From assembly GCA_963777435.1 (NCBI GenBank), contig CAVZQT010000003.1, forward strand, positions 1,736,001-1,800,000: 64,000 nucleotides of DNA, in the 5' to 3' direction. A program made the translations under genes and the position numbers. Numbering within the stretch: position 1 is the stretch's first letter; each line of letters starts with the position of its first letter. Positions 1 to 8,139 of the stretch are shown one piece after another. This DNA is from AP-15 sp963777435. Its GTDB lineage: Bacteria > Pseudomonadota > Alphaproteobacteria > ATCC43930 > CGMCC-115725. The notes under the pieces are model-generated. The model had not been told where the DNA came from, ran no database searches, and worked only from the letters and a program-made list of their open reading frames with translations.

Positions 1-708
1 TTCCTGCCCGATCTGGCGCAAAAAGAAAGTGGCTAACACTTCGACATCGCCGTCGCGTTCACGCAGTGGCGGCAAGTGCAGACTCAGCACGTTCAGACGA
101 TAGTAGAGATCCTCGCGCAATTTGCCGGCGGCGATCGCCTCGCGCAGCCGGACATTGGTCGCGGCGACCACCCGAACATCGACCTTGATCGGCTGGCGCC
201 CGCCAACCCGCAGGATCTCCCCCTCCTGCAAAAAGCGCAGCAGCAATCCCTGCAGATCGATCGGCATGTCGCCGACCTCGTCAAGAAACAGCGTGCCGCG
301 ATGGGCGTGCTCGATGTGACCGTGCTTGCGCGCGGTAGCACCGGTGAACGAGCCCTTTTCGTAACCGAACAGTTCGGAGGCGATCAGGGTCGCCGGCACC
401 GCTGCGCAATTGAGCGCAACATAGGGCCCGGCGGCCCGTCCCGAGCGTTCATGGATAGCGCGCGCCACCAACTCCTTGCCGGTGCCGCTCTCGCCGGTTA
501 TCAGCACCGGCACGTCGCAGGCGGCAAAGCGGCGCACCTGCTCGAACACTTCGAGCATCGCCGGGCTGTTGCCTACCATGAAAACGGTCGGTGATTCAGC
601 CACCGGCTTACTCGCGGGCTGCGCTCCACTCTGCGGGATGTTTGCCGGGGTTTGTGTCCACTGCAGCGCTCCCCCACGCAACTGCATGACTGTTTGGCTG
701 CTACTCAT
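1..708 (-). CDS. Sigma-54-dependent transcriptional activator (AAA+ domain), partial
   Basis: The gene runs off the left edge; 236 codons are visible from an ATG at 708 preceded by an AGAGGG ribosome site. After about 40 unremarkable residues, with no receiver, PAS or GAF domain, the AAA+ core of an NtrC-type enhancer-binding protein starts. It has Walker A GESGTGKE, an L1 loop GSFTGA (the common form is GAFTGA), Walker B TLFLDEVGD, and the arginine-rich stretch REDLYYRLNV near the edge. Such proteins hydrolyse ATP to remodel sigma-54 RNA polymerase; a C-terminal Fis-type HTH would be expected outside the window. The short N-terminus means the input signal cannot be inferred. No clear sigma-54 promoter was seen nearby. 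The family call is secure; the target genes are unknown. Confidence 0.9.
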   Translation of the reverse strand, partial: MSSSQTVMQLRGGALQWTQTPANIPQSGAQPASKPVAESPTVFMVGNSPAMLEVFEQVRRFAACDVPVLITGESGTGKELVARAIHERSGRAAGPYVALNCAAVPATLIASELFGYEKGSFTGATARKHGHIEHAHRGTLFLDEVGDMPIDLQGLLLRFLQEGEILRVGGRQPIKVDVRVVAATNVRLREAIAAGKLREDLYYRLNVLSLHLPPLRERDGDVEVLATFFLRQIGQE

Positions 709-1251
709 CAAACCCTCTGCCACCGATCCCACATTGGTTGCGCTTCGGCAAACACCGGGCGCTTTTTGTTAAATTGACAAAGTGCTGATCCGTAGCCGGC
801 TGGGCGGAGTATCCTCCCTTGCTATCGCTGCTAGACGCCCGACTTGCGCGTAGTCGGCCGCGAACGGCGACGAGCGATCAACCCAAAGGCTGACGTCTGA
901 AGATCAAGCAATAGCCGGGCCAACACAATTACCCCTTCAGAATCAATTTGTTAGACGGAAATGATAGAGGTCGGGCAAGGGAGCGGCGGTTTTAGGGCAA
1001 AAGAATGTCAAATCCGCCGACGTTCGCCGCGCAATTTCTGACAACCTTTTGGCTTTAAGCCTTAGTTAACCCAGAAGAACCACTTTTAAGAATTTTGTAA
1101 TTCCATATGGTTGGGTTCCGGAACGGTTTCGCGGTGCACCATTTTTGTAAAATTATCCGTCAATATGACTGTGCGCGATACGTAAAAAATCTCGACAGTT
1201 TTAGCAGCTTTTTCGCTTTGTGACGAAAGGGTTAACAAGGAGAAGAGGTAA
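709..1251. other. Intergenic region, AT-richer, no gene seen
   Basis: About 540 bases lie between the end of the sulfotransferase gene and the start of the sigma-54 activator, both on the minus strand. The stretch is visibly richer in A/T than its surroundings and presumably holds the activator's promoter. A 10-bp palindrome GTTCCGGAAC lies at 1115-1124. No convincing open frame, terminator or RNA gene was found. Confidence 0.5.
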
Positions 1252-3099
1252 TTATAGGCCCTCAGGGCGGTGCCGAAGCGGTGGCACGCGAGGGCTGATT
1301 TCACAGGCTGTGGGTCTGCCCGCTAGATCTTCTGCTGTCAAAAGGGACCGGAGTTCGCCAAGCCACGGCTGATAGCGCCGCCAGCGCGCCACCGAAGAGG
1401 AATACACCGGCTGGCGCGCCTGCCACAGGCTCGCGGTGCTGAGCGGCCGTTCGTTGCGTTCCGGCTCGAGACATGCCTCCGCCCACGGCCGCCCGGTGAA
1501 CGCGACCAATTCCCGGGTGACTCTTTCCCGATCGGCGACGAGTTTTTCGTACTCGACCTCAAACAGGCATTCGCGCGGCAGCACCGCGCGCCAATGGTCC
1601 ATCAGCCTGACATATTGGCGATAAGCCGCCGCCAGCGCAGCCTTGTCGTTGGTAAACGCCAGCGTTTGCTGAAAGTGAGTAAAATATATCGACAGGCAGG
1701 TGTCGACCGGATGCCGCCGGCATTGCACGATGCGCGCCTTCGGCAGCAGCAAGTGAATGAGGCCGAGATACAGCACGTTGAACGGCAGCTTGTCGATGAC
1801 ACGGGCCGCAGAGGGCGCCAGACGCTGCAGCAACGCTAGGTACTGCCGCGCCAGTTCGCGACCGGCTTCAATCGTCAGATTGGTCGCCTCGCGAACGCTC
1901 GGCGCCAAAGCTTGCGTGATCCAGAACGGCTGTTCGCCGCCGCCGCCGATCTCGGGGTGACGCGACAGGATCTGCTCGACCAGGGTAGTACCGGAGCGCG
2001 GCAGGCCGACAACCAGCAGCGGCCTCTCGTCATCCAGCCCAAAGCCGCTGTTTGCGGCGAAGAAATCGCGGGTATAGCGGCGGATCAGCCGATCGATCTC
2101 GGCTGTGAAAGCGCTCGCATCAAAGCGCGCGTATTGTCCCTTGAGCCGATGCGCGGCATCGAAATGCCGCATTGCCGCTTCGTAATCACCAAGTTCGTCC
2201 AGAACCTTGCCGGCCGCGAAATGCAACGGGATGCGCTCGTCGTCAGCGAGCACTGGCTCGCCGAGCAATCTCAGCATCCGGGCCAGACGCGGACGATCGG
2301 CCTCGGTGTGTTTCTTGATTTCGGCGGCGGCGAAATAGGCGGAACAATTGCGTGGGTTGAGGGCCAGCGCCCGCTCGAACATCTCAGCCGCTTCGCCAAA
2401 TCGTCCAAGTCGCGCGAGAGCATGGCCGCTTTTTTTGATTACGTCATCGTTTGTCGGATCGAGCGCTGCCGCCTCCTGCAGCTCACCCTGAGCGGCGACG
2501 ATGTCCCCCTCCAGCATCAGCGCTCTCGCCACATAAAGCCGAGCCGACGCAGTATCCGGCATCAGCGATGCGGCGGTGCGGAGCGATGAAGCGGCAGCCT
2601 CGCTCTGTCCCCCCGCCTCGAGCAGATCGGCGAGCCCGACATGCGCCGCTATCAGCGCCGGGGCCAATTCGAGAGCCCGCCGATAGGCGGCTGCCGCCTC
2701 GTCATCGCGATGCTGACGGCGCAGCGCCAGCGCGAGACTGTGATGCGCAGCTGCATCGTCGCGCAATACCGCGGCCAAACGTAGATGTTCCACCGCCTCA
2801 TTGACGTGACCCAGATCCAGCAACGCGCAGCCGAGAGCGTGGTGGGCCTCGCCGTTGCGCGGGTCGAGACGGATCCCGTTGCGGAAAGCGGCGAGCGCCA
2901 ACGCCGGCCGGCGCGCCTCCAGTAGACGGCAGCCGCGCCGCCAATGACGCTCAGCCGCTTTTTGGCGGTGAACGGGCACCGGATTGTCGATCTCCGCGGC
3001 GCTCGGTAGGTCAGGGGAGATGCGCTGAAAGTTCTCGGCGGCCTGACGCAGGTTGCTGACCTCGGTCAGCGGGCCGAGACGAACTTGCCGATCGGTCAT
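1252..3099 (-). CDS. TPR-repeat sulfotransferase family protein
   Basis: 615 residues. The first ~320 are helical TPR repeats (roughly 55-320, with typical W/L-G-Y/H-A-P spacing such as ALGCALLDLGHVNEAVEHL). They are followed by a sulfotransferase domain whose PAPS-binding 5'-phosphosulfate loop GLPRSGTT is at 365-372. A second conserved segment, CRRHPVDTCLS, matches the 3'-phosphate-binding region of this family. The enzyme would move a sulfuryl group from PAPS to an unknown acceptor, with the TPRs probably holding a protein or glycan partner. There is no signal peptide. The ATG at 3099 has only a weak ribosome site (GGGCGGCGA). The neighbours do not identify a substrate. The fold call is strong; the substrate is unknown. 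Confidence 0.88.
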   Translation of the reverse strand: MTDRQVRLGPLTEVSNLRQAAENFQRISPDLPSAAEIDNPVPVHRQKAAERHWRRGCRLLEARRPALALAAFRNGIRLDPRNGEAHHALGCALLDLGHVNEAVEHLRLAAVLRDDAAAHHSLALALRRQHRDDEAAAAYRRALELAPALIAAHVGLADLLEAGGQSEAAASSLRTAASLMPDTASARLYVARALMLEGDIVAAQGELQEAAALDPTNDDVIKKSGHALARLGRFGEAAEMFERALALNPRNCSAYFAAAEIKKHTEADRPRLARMLRLLGEPVLADDERIPLHFAAGKVLDELGDYEAAMRHFDAAHRLKGQYARFDASAFTAEIDRLIRRYTRDFFAANSGFGLDDERPLLVVGLPRSGTTLVEQILSRHPEIGGGGEQPFWITQALAPSVREATNLTIEAGRELARQYLALLQRLAPSAARVIDKLPFNVLYLGLIHLLLPKARIVQCRRHPVDTCLSIYFTHFQQTLAFTNDKAALAAAYRQYVRLMDHWRAVLPRECLFEVEYEKLVADRERVTRELVAFTGRPWAEACLEPERNERPLSTASLWQARQPVYSSSVARWRRYQPWLGELRSLLTAEDLAGRPTACEISPRVPPLRHRPEGL

Positions 3100-3260
3100 G
3101 CCCGATCGCCGCCCGGAACCGACGCCGCGTCTAAGGCTATGGACGTCTCCAGTAATTGCCCATTCATGCGGCGCATCGAAGCACCTTCACCCAAACGTCT
3201 GGTTAACCCGCGCTCGTCGCCACCGGACGATGTCCAGCAAACGCTTCGCCGCGCACGCCA

Positions 3261-4115
3261 TCACGCGGGTGCGCTCGACAGTTTACTAGCTACCGGGCGA
3301 TCTTGGGGAATGGGGTGCCCCGCGAGAAACTCCAACGTTGCGGCCGCCCCGCGCTCGGCATGCGTCGCAGCGACATGGTAGGAGTCGCCGGGCAGCACGA
3401 CCAATGTCGAGTTCGGGATCTGCTGTTGCCAGGCGCGGGTCTCCTCAACCGAGGCAAGCCCGCTGCCATCGGTGGTGATGACCAAGCTCGGACAGCGAAT
3501 CTTCGGTACGTCCTCGCGGATGTCGGCGCAGGCAATCGTTTTCATAAAGCCGATCTGCGTCGAAACCGCGGTACGGCCCATAAACCGTATCCACCATTCG
3601 ACACCCGCGGGCGGGAAGTCGCTGCCAAGGCGGCCACCCATCGTCTTGCGCGCCCAGGCTTCGACCCCGTCGCGCTCGAAGGCCGCGTTCAATTCGGGCA
3701 CGCGCTCGGCGGCGCCCGCGCGCAACGGCGGCGGCGTGCCGATTACCGTCAGCGTTGCCACGCGTCCCGGCCGGCGCGCGGCAAAGGCTCGGGCGATGGT
3801 GCCGCCGATCTTGGCTCCGACCAGATGAAACCGATCGATGCCGACGCTGTCGATTAGCCGAGTAAAGTCATCGATGATGATGTCGAGCGTCCACGGAAAA
3901 TCTCGCGGCATCGGCGTCGATGCGCCAAAGCCTCGCATATCCGGGCGCACCACCCGGTATTGGCGCGCCAAGCTCGGAACCCAGCCGTACCAGGCGAGCC
4001 CGCTTTCGGCGTTCCCGTGCAGCATCAGCGCCGTCTCGGGATTGCGCCACGGATCGGTTAAATCATCGACTTGGTAATGTATCTGAGCATCGGGCGAAGC
4101 TTGAAATGTCGGCAT
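3261..4115 (-). CDS. Alpha/beta hydrolase fold protein with Lys at the nucleophile position
   Basis: 284 residues from the ATG at 4115, chosen over the ATG at 4121 because GGGGAGGG ends 6 bases before it but touches the upstream one. The family frame is clear: an oxyanion segment LMLHGNAES, the strand-turn DMRGFGAS, and a late histidine in PGDSYHVAATH. The nucleophile elbow, normally G-x-S-x-G, reads G-A-K-I-G (Lys at about residue 102), so a standard serine-hydrolase mechanism looks impossible. It may be a non-hydrolytic or divergent member of the superfamily. Its 5' side carries a perfect 36-bp tandem repeat. No operon partner is evident, because the sulfotransferase gene downstream starts 160 bases away. 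Confidence 0.85.
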   Translation of the reverse strand: MPTFQASPDAQIHYQVDDLTDPWRNPETALMLHGNAESGLAWYGWVPSLARQYRVVRPDMRGFGASTPMPRDFPWTLDIIIDDFTRLIDSVGIDRFHLVGAKIGGTIARAFAARRPGRVATLTVIGTPPPLRAGAAERVPELNAAFERDGVEAWARKTMGGRLGSDFPPAGVEWWIRFMGRTAVSTQIGFMKTIACADIREDVPKIRCPSLVITTDGSGLASVEETRAWQQQIPNSTLVVLPGDSYHVAATHAERGAAATLEFLAGHPIPQDRPVASKLSSAPA

Positions 4116-4125
4116 CCGCATCCCT

Positions 4126-4197
4126 CCCCAATCATTGACTATAGGATCCAGGCGCTACTCACCCCAATCATTGACTATAGGATCCAGGCGCTACTCA
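4126..4197. repeat. Perfect 36-bp tandem duplication
   Basis: Two identical, directly adjacent 36-base copies (4126-4161 and 4162-4197) lie just upstream of the minus-strand alpha/beta hydrolase start. Read on the minus strand, each copy contains CCTATAGTCAATGATTGGGG. This includes a TATAGT that resembles a -10 element, and the copy nearest the gene ends in part of the ribosome site. The duplication may therefore have doubled a promoter element. Confidence 0.9.
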
Positions 4198-4470
4198 TAG
4201 GCAGGGCTCGAGCGCGTCCGAAATGTCAACCCTAAAGCCGGTAGCCAAGCTTACGCCTCTTTTCGGATCCGAACTTTTGTTTTTCCGCAAATGCCGCACC
4301 CACGTGGTTGTCGCGGCATCACGTACCTCTGGACGCGGCTCGCCAGACGACTACATTGTGCGCTCAAGGGAGATACCGGGTCGGCCGTCCCCGCGAGGTG
4401 GCGGCAGCGGATCTTACGAGTGTTTTTTTGTTCGACCCTCGCCGATGGCCGCCGGCCGCAAAAGGCTACG

Positions 4471-5829
4471 ATGACAACAATTTCTTGCCTGCATGATGCC
4501 GCTGTCCGGGCGGCGGCTGTCGTTCTGATCACGGTTTCGCTTTACGGTTGCGACAGCACCGGGGCCGGGGCCGCCTCGACTGCGCCCAGTGATCCCGCCG
4601 ACTTTGCTTTGCTGCAGACGGTCGCGCGCGTTGTGCAACGAAATTACGTCGAGCCGGTGCCAGGCGATTCGCTGACCAAGGATGCGCTGAAGGGCATGCT
4701 GACGCGGCTCGACCCGCATTCGGACTACATGGATCAGGACCAGTACCAGCAGATGAACGCGGTCACCCGCGGCCAGTTCGGGGGGATCGGCATCGAGCTG
4801 ACACTGGAAGGCAAAGTGCCCGAAGTCATCTCGCCGATCGACGGCACCCCCGCCGCCAATGCTGGAATCGAGCCCGGCGACAGAATTGTCAAGATAGACG
4901 GGCTCGCAACCGCTGGGATGGATGTTGAAACCGTCGTCAAGCGCCTGCGCGGCCCGGCCGGGTCGCGGGTGGTCCTCGAAATCGCGCGGAGCAACCAGGC
5001 GCCTTTTGATGTCACGCTGACCCGCAACACGATCCACGTCGTTTCAGTTAAGTCGGCGCTGAAAGGCGACCGGATCGGATACGCCCGGATTACAACCTTT
5101 ACCGAAAACACCGCCAACGAACTCGCTGACGCGATCGCTAAAATGAAGGCGCAGGCGCATGGCCGGCTGAACGGTTTCGTGCTTGATCTGCGCAACGATC
5201 CCGGCGGCCTGCTCGATGCGGCGGTTGATGTCACCGGCGAGTTCGTCGACGGCGGCGTCGTGGTCACGACAAAGGGCCGCAACCGCGATGACGACCGCGT
5301 CTACCGCGCGCCGGTAGCAGGCAATCTTATCCCCGGAGTTCCGATGGTCGTGCTGATCAACAGCGCCTCCGCCTCGGCAGCCGAAATTGTTGCCGGCGCC
5401 TTGCAGGACGCGCACCGCGCCACGGTCATGGGGACCCGCAGTTTTGGTAAGGGCTCGGTCCAAACGATTATCCCGATCGAGGGCCACGGCGCGTTGCGGT
5501 TGACGACCGCGCTCTATTACACGCCGTCAGGCCGCTCGATCCAAGGCCAGGGCATCAGCCCTGACGTCGTGGTGACGCTTCCCAAGAGCGAAGAAGTAGC
5601 CAACGCCGTCCTCAGCCACGAAAGCGATCTTTTTGGCGCGCTCAAAAACACTGGATCGCTGAACGGCCGCGCCAGTGGCGAGACCGCCGCGGTCTCCGGC
5701 AGCAACGAAACCGGCGAGCATCCGATCAAGCCGCTGGTGATTGGCACCAACAAGGATACCCAGCTCGAGGCGGCGGTCGGCTATCTGCAGCGAGCGGTGC
5801 GCACCGAAGGCGGCGCCCATCGCGGCTAG
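4471..5829 (+). CDS. ctpA: Carboxyl-terminal processing protease (S41 family), predicted lipoprotein
   Basis: 452 residues from the ATG at 4471, which has AAAAGG upstream and opens directly into a signal sequence. The open frame extends further upstream but adds no signal-like sequence. The signal ends in the lipobox LYGC (Cys27), so the protein is probably membrane-anchored in the periplasm. A PDZ domain covers about residues 95-185 (GGIGIEL and GIEPGDRIVKIDG). The S41 core carries the Ser/Lys dyad: the serine in NSASASAAEI (near 300) and Lys327 in GTRSFGKGSVQT. Such proteases trim or degrade periplasmic proteins from the C-terminus and often act in cell-wall hydrolase control. The usual neighbours (an M23 peptidase, a divergent polysaccharide deacetylase) are absent, so this may be a paralogue of the housekeeping CtpA. 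Confidence 0.92.
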   Translation: MTTISCLHDAAVRAAAVVLITVSLYGCDSTGAGAASTAPSDPADFALLQTVARVVQRNYVEPVPGDSLTKDALKGMLTRLDPHSDYMDQDQYQQMNAVTRGQFGGIGIELTLEGKVPEVISPIDGTPAANAGIEPGDRIVKIDGLATAGMDVETVVKRLRGPAGSRVVLEIARSNQAPFDVTLTRNTIHVVSVKSALKGDRIGYARITTFTENTANELADAIAKMKAQAHGRLNGFVLDLRNDPGGLLDAAVDVTGEFVDGGVVVTTKGRNRDDDRVYRAPVAGNLIPGVPMVVLINSASASAAEIVAGALQDAHRATVMGTRSFGKGSVQTIIPIEGHGALRLTTALYYTPSGRSIQGQGISPDVVVTLPKSEEVANAVLSHESDLFGALKNTGSLNGRASGETAAVSGSNETGEHPIKPLVIGTNKDTQLEAAVGYLQRAVRTEGGAHRG

Positions 5830-5838
5830 GCGCACGCC

Positions 5839-7194
5839 TCAAAGCAGCTCAGCGAACTGCGGCGGCGTCGGCAATCGGGCGAGTGTGAAGCGCAGCCCGC
5901 GTCCGACCCAGCGCAGAAACGGGCCGACGCCGGCGAGATGTCGATAATCGTCGAATTGGAAGAGGACGAACAGCCCGTAGGCTTTGCGCGGATCGATCGA
6001 TCGCAGCAGCCGGATCCGGACAAACATCGTGATGCCGAGATCGGTCAGGTGGTCGTTGTGGAGGGCATCTCTCATTGTGGCCGGCGGCACGTCGATGACA
6101 AAGTCGCCCTGATTTTCGTGATTTCCGGCGGCGCCGTCCCGCAGCCTTCCGCGGCGGGGATCATAAAACAGGCAGCGCGCACCTAAGCGAAACGCGAAGC
6201 CGCGAGGAAACAGCACGCGGAGGAGCCAGCGAAATATATTCAGTTTGTGCCCGAGAAGGGCGACTTCCTCGGGCGTCAGGTCGGCTGCCTCTTCTTCCAC
6301 CATGCGTTGGGTTACACGTCCTGCCAGGATCGACGGATTTGCCCCCCGATACGCTTCAGCCGAAACAGCGGTGTGGCTGAAATCGCAGAGATCGAGGGTC
6401 GTAAACGGCGGCAGCAATCGAGCGCGTGAATTCCAATATCGGCACAGATCGTCGTAGGTTGTACGATAGTCGTTGGCCCAAACGCTGTCGGGACGGCAGA
6501 AAACGGCTTGGCTTGCGAACGGCAGATAGTAATCGATGCTGAGGCGCTCGCATAATTGGCAAGCATAGTCGACATAGTGGCGCTTTGATCGCAGCGCGAC
6601 GATGCCATGATCGTCGAGAAAGCTGTTGACGACGCTCGCCGGCGAATAGCTGCATAATAATATGCGCGGCTTGCCGATGCGGCCGGCCAAGCGACCGATC
6701 GCTTTGAGGACTGGGGGCAGCGGCTTCGCGTCGTTGAGATTTAGAACCAGCGCGTTCGGCGTGTCGATCAACAGCAGGCTGTCGTCGTTCCACATCGGGA
6801 AAGATAATATCGAGACACCTTCGCCCACCGGCAGCCAACACAGGGGCGGCGTGGCCTGGGCGCGATAGCCGCGCTCGGTCAAATAACGGATACAGCCTTG
6901 CTCGGCCAAATCGGGAAACAAATACAATGGATCGGTCCCGAGCCGGCGGATCGACGGCATATGGAAATGGTCGGGATGCTCGTGCGTTACGTAGACGTGA
7001 GCCGCCGTGGCGAGCCAGTCGAGCTCTGGGGTGCTCGGATAATTCTGCAGCCACCAGCTGCGCCAATAAACCGAGCCGACAAGCCAAGGGTCGGTCAGCA
7101 GCAGCGGGCGCTCGCCATCGCGGTAAACGACGAGCGAGGCGTGACCGAGGGTGCGAACCTTTAGACCGCGCCCAACCGAGAGCGCGCTGCTCAC
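5839..7194 (-). CDS. MBL-fold metallo-hydrolase
   Basis: 451 residues. The metallo-beta-lactamase signature THEHPDHFH (His71, His73, Asp75, His76) follows an N-terminal strand pattern RTLGHASLVVY and LLLTDPWLVG, as in UlaG-like and CMP-Neu5Ac-hydroxylase-like MBL proteins. It lacks a Rieske domain, so hydrolysis rather than hydroxylation is expected. The C-terminal ~150 residues are an uncharacterised extension. Its start overlaps the stop of the upstream substrate-binding-like gene by 4 bases (ATGA), which indicates translational coupling. That ties it to a small-molecule uptake or hydrolysis cluster with the M20 amidohydrolase. The substrate is unknown; a cyclic amide or lactone would fit the context but is inference. 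Confidence 0.85.
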   Translation of the reverse strand: MSSALSVGRGLKVRTLGHASLVVYRDGERPLLLTDPWLVGSVYWRSWWLQNYPSTPELDWLATAAHVYVTHEHPDHFHMPSIRRLGTDPLYLFPDLAEQGCIRYLTERGYRAQATPPLCWLPVGEGVSILSFPMWNDDSLLLIDTPNALVLNLNDAKPLPPVLKAIGRLAGRIGKPRILLCSYSPASVVNSFLDDHGIVALRSKRHYVDYACQLCERLSIDYYLPFASQAVFCRPDSVWANDYRTTYDDLCRYWNSRARLLPPFTTLDLCDFSHTAVSAEAYRGANPSILAGRVTQRMVEEEAADLTPEEVALLGHKLNIFRWLLRVLFPRGFAFRLGARCLFYDPRRGRLRDGAAGNHENQGDFVIDVPPATMRDALHNDHLTDLGITMFVRIRLLRSIDPRKAYGLFVLFQFDDYRHLAGVGPFLRWVGRGLRFTLARLPTPPQFAELL

Positions 7195-8132
7195 CGGGTA
7201 GACGAAGAGCGCGGTGTCAACGCCGGTGGATCGTCGTGCACGGCGTCCTCGGCGAGGCTGTTGTCGACTGCCTGGTCGAACGAGGCGCCTTGCTTGACAA
7301 ACCCGCCGGAAACCAGGCTCTGCCGCAGCCGTTCGTAGCCCTCGCGCGGCAAGATCGGGTTATGGCCCCAGATGCCGAGCGCGCGGTAACGGGCGACCGC
7401 GGTGCACATCAGTTCGGGCGAAACGCTCGGAAAATATGGGTGGGCAGCGTCGGCCAGCGCCTCCGGCGGGTTCGCATGGAGCCATTTCTGGGTGCGATAA
7501 AGAGCGCGAACAAGCTTTTTGAACTCGTCCCGTTTGGCGACGAGAACAGCGCGACGCGTGTAGAACGCGGTGTAGGAAGTGGGGCCACGGTTGGCCGCGG
7601 CGTACCAGATGTGACCCTCGCCGGAGGCCACGAGTTCTTCGACATAGGGCTGGAAGAGTTGCACGACATCGATCTCGCCGCGGCGCAGGGCGGCGGCGTT
7701 GTCGGCCATTGTCCGGTCGGTGATGCGCGGCAACTGGTCGGGATCGAGCCCGGCTAGTCGCAAATCGTGCTGCAGGCATAACCACGGAGTTGGCACCTCG
7801 ATGACCGTGGCGACCCGGAAGTTGTAGAGATCGGAGAAAGCGAAATCGGGGCGCGGCTCGCGCCCGACCAGAAAAAACGGATCGCGCGTCACTGCCTCGC
7901 CGATGCAGACCAGATCGCAGTCGGGCCGGGCTTCGTAGAGCTGGTTGACCCGCATCGGCCCGCCCCAGCTGACATCGACGGTGCCGGCAAAGAGCCCGTC
8001 CGGCGCGGCGCGCGGCGTTGGGGCGCTGACAAATTCGACGTCGACATCTTCGCTCTCGAACGCGCCGAGCGTAAAGCAGGCGTAGTAGGGCGCGTAAAAC
8101 AGCCCGCGCAGTGATTCCTGCAAAACTATCAT
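7191..8132 (-). CDS. SsuA/THI5-like substrate-binding family protein without a signal peptide
   Basis: 313 residues from the ATG at 8132; longer upstream frames read through unrelated sequence overlapping the preceding gene. The sequence follows the NMT1/THI5-like periplasmic-binding fold: an opening beta strand with LQESLRGLFYAPYYACF, then FAGTVDVSWGGPMRV and PWLCLQHDLRLAGLDPDQL. It starts straight into the fold with no signal peptide, and no permease or ATPase gene lies nearby, so it may be cytoplasmic or serve a remote transporter. The CCCFC motif of THI5 pyrimidine synthase is not present. It sits 7 bases after the M20 amidohydrolase stop and overlaps the MBL gene by 4 bases, so the three are probably one operon. 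Confidence 0.85.
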   Translation of the reverse strand: MIVLQESLRGLFYAPYYACFTLGAFESEDVDVEFVSAPTPRAAPDGLFAGTVDVSWGGPMRVNQLYEARPDCDLVCIGEAVTRDPFFLVGREPRPDFAFSDLYNFRVATVIEVPTPWLCLQHDLRLAGLDPDQLPRITDRTMADNAAALRRGEIDVVQLFQPYVEELVASGEGHIWYAAANRGPTSYTAFYTRRAVLVAKRDEFKKLVRALYRTQKWLHANPPEALADAAHPYFPSVSPELMCTAVARYRALGIWGHNPILPREGYERLRQSLVSGGFVKQGASFDQAVDNSLAEDAVHDDPPALTPRSSSTR

Positions 8133-8139
8133 CACGATT

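Noticed and set aside
1086..1304. 72-codon minus-strand open frame overlapping the end of the sulfotransferase gene
   Set aside because: No ribosome site, no recognisable features, and it overlaps a solid gene.
4126..4197. 36-bp repeat considered as a CRISPR remnant or attachment site
   Set aside because: Copies are directly adjacent without a spacer, and no cas or integrase gene is present.
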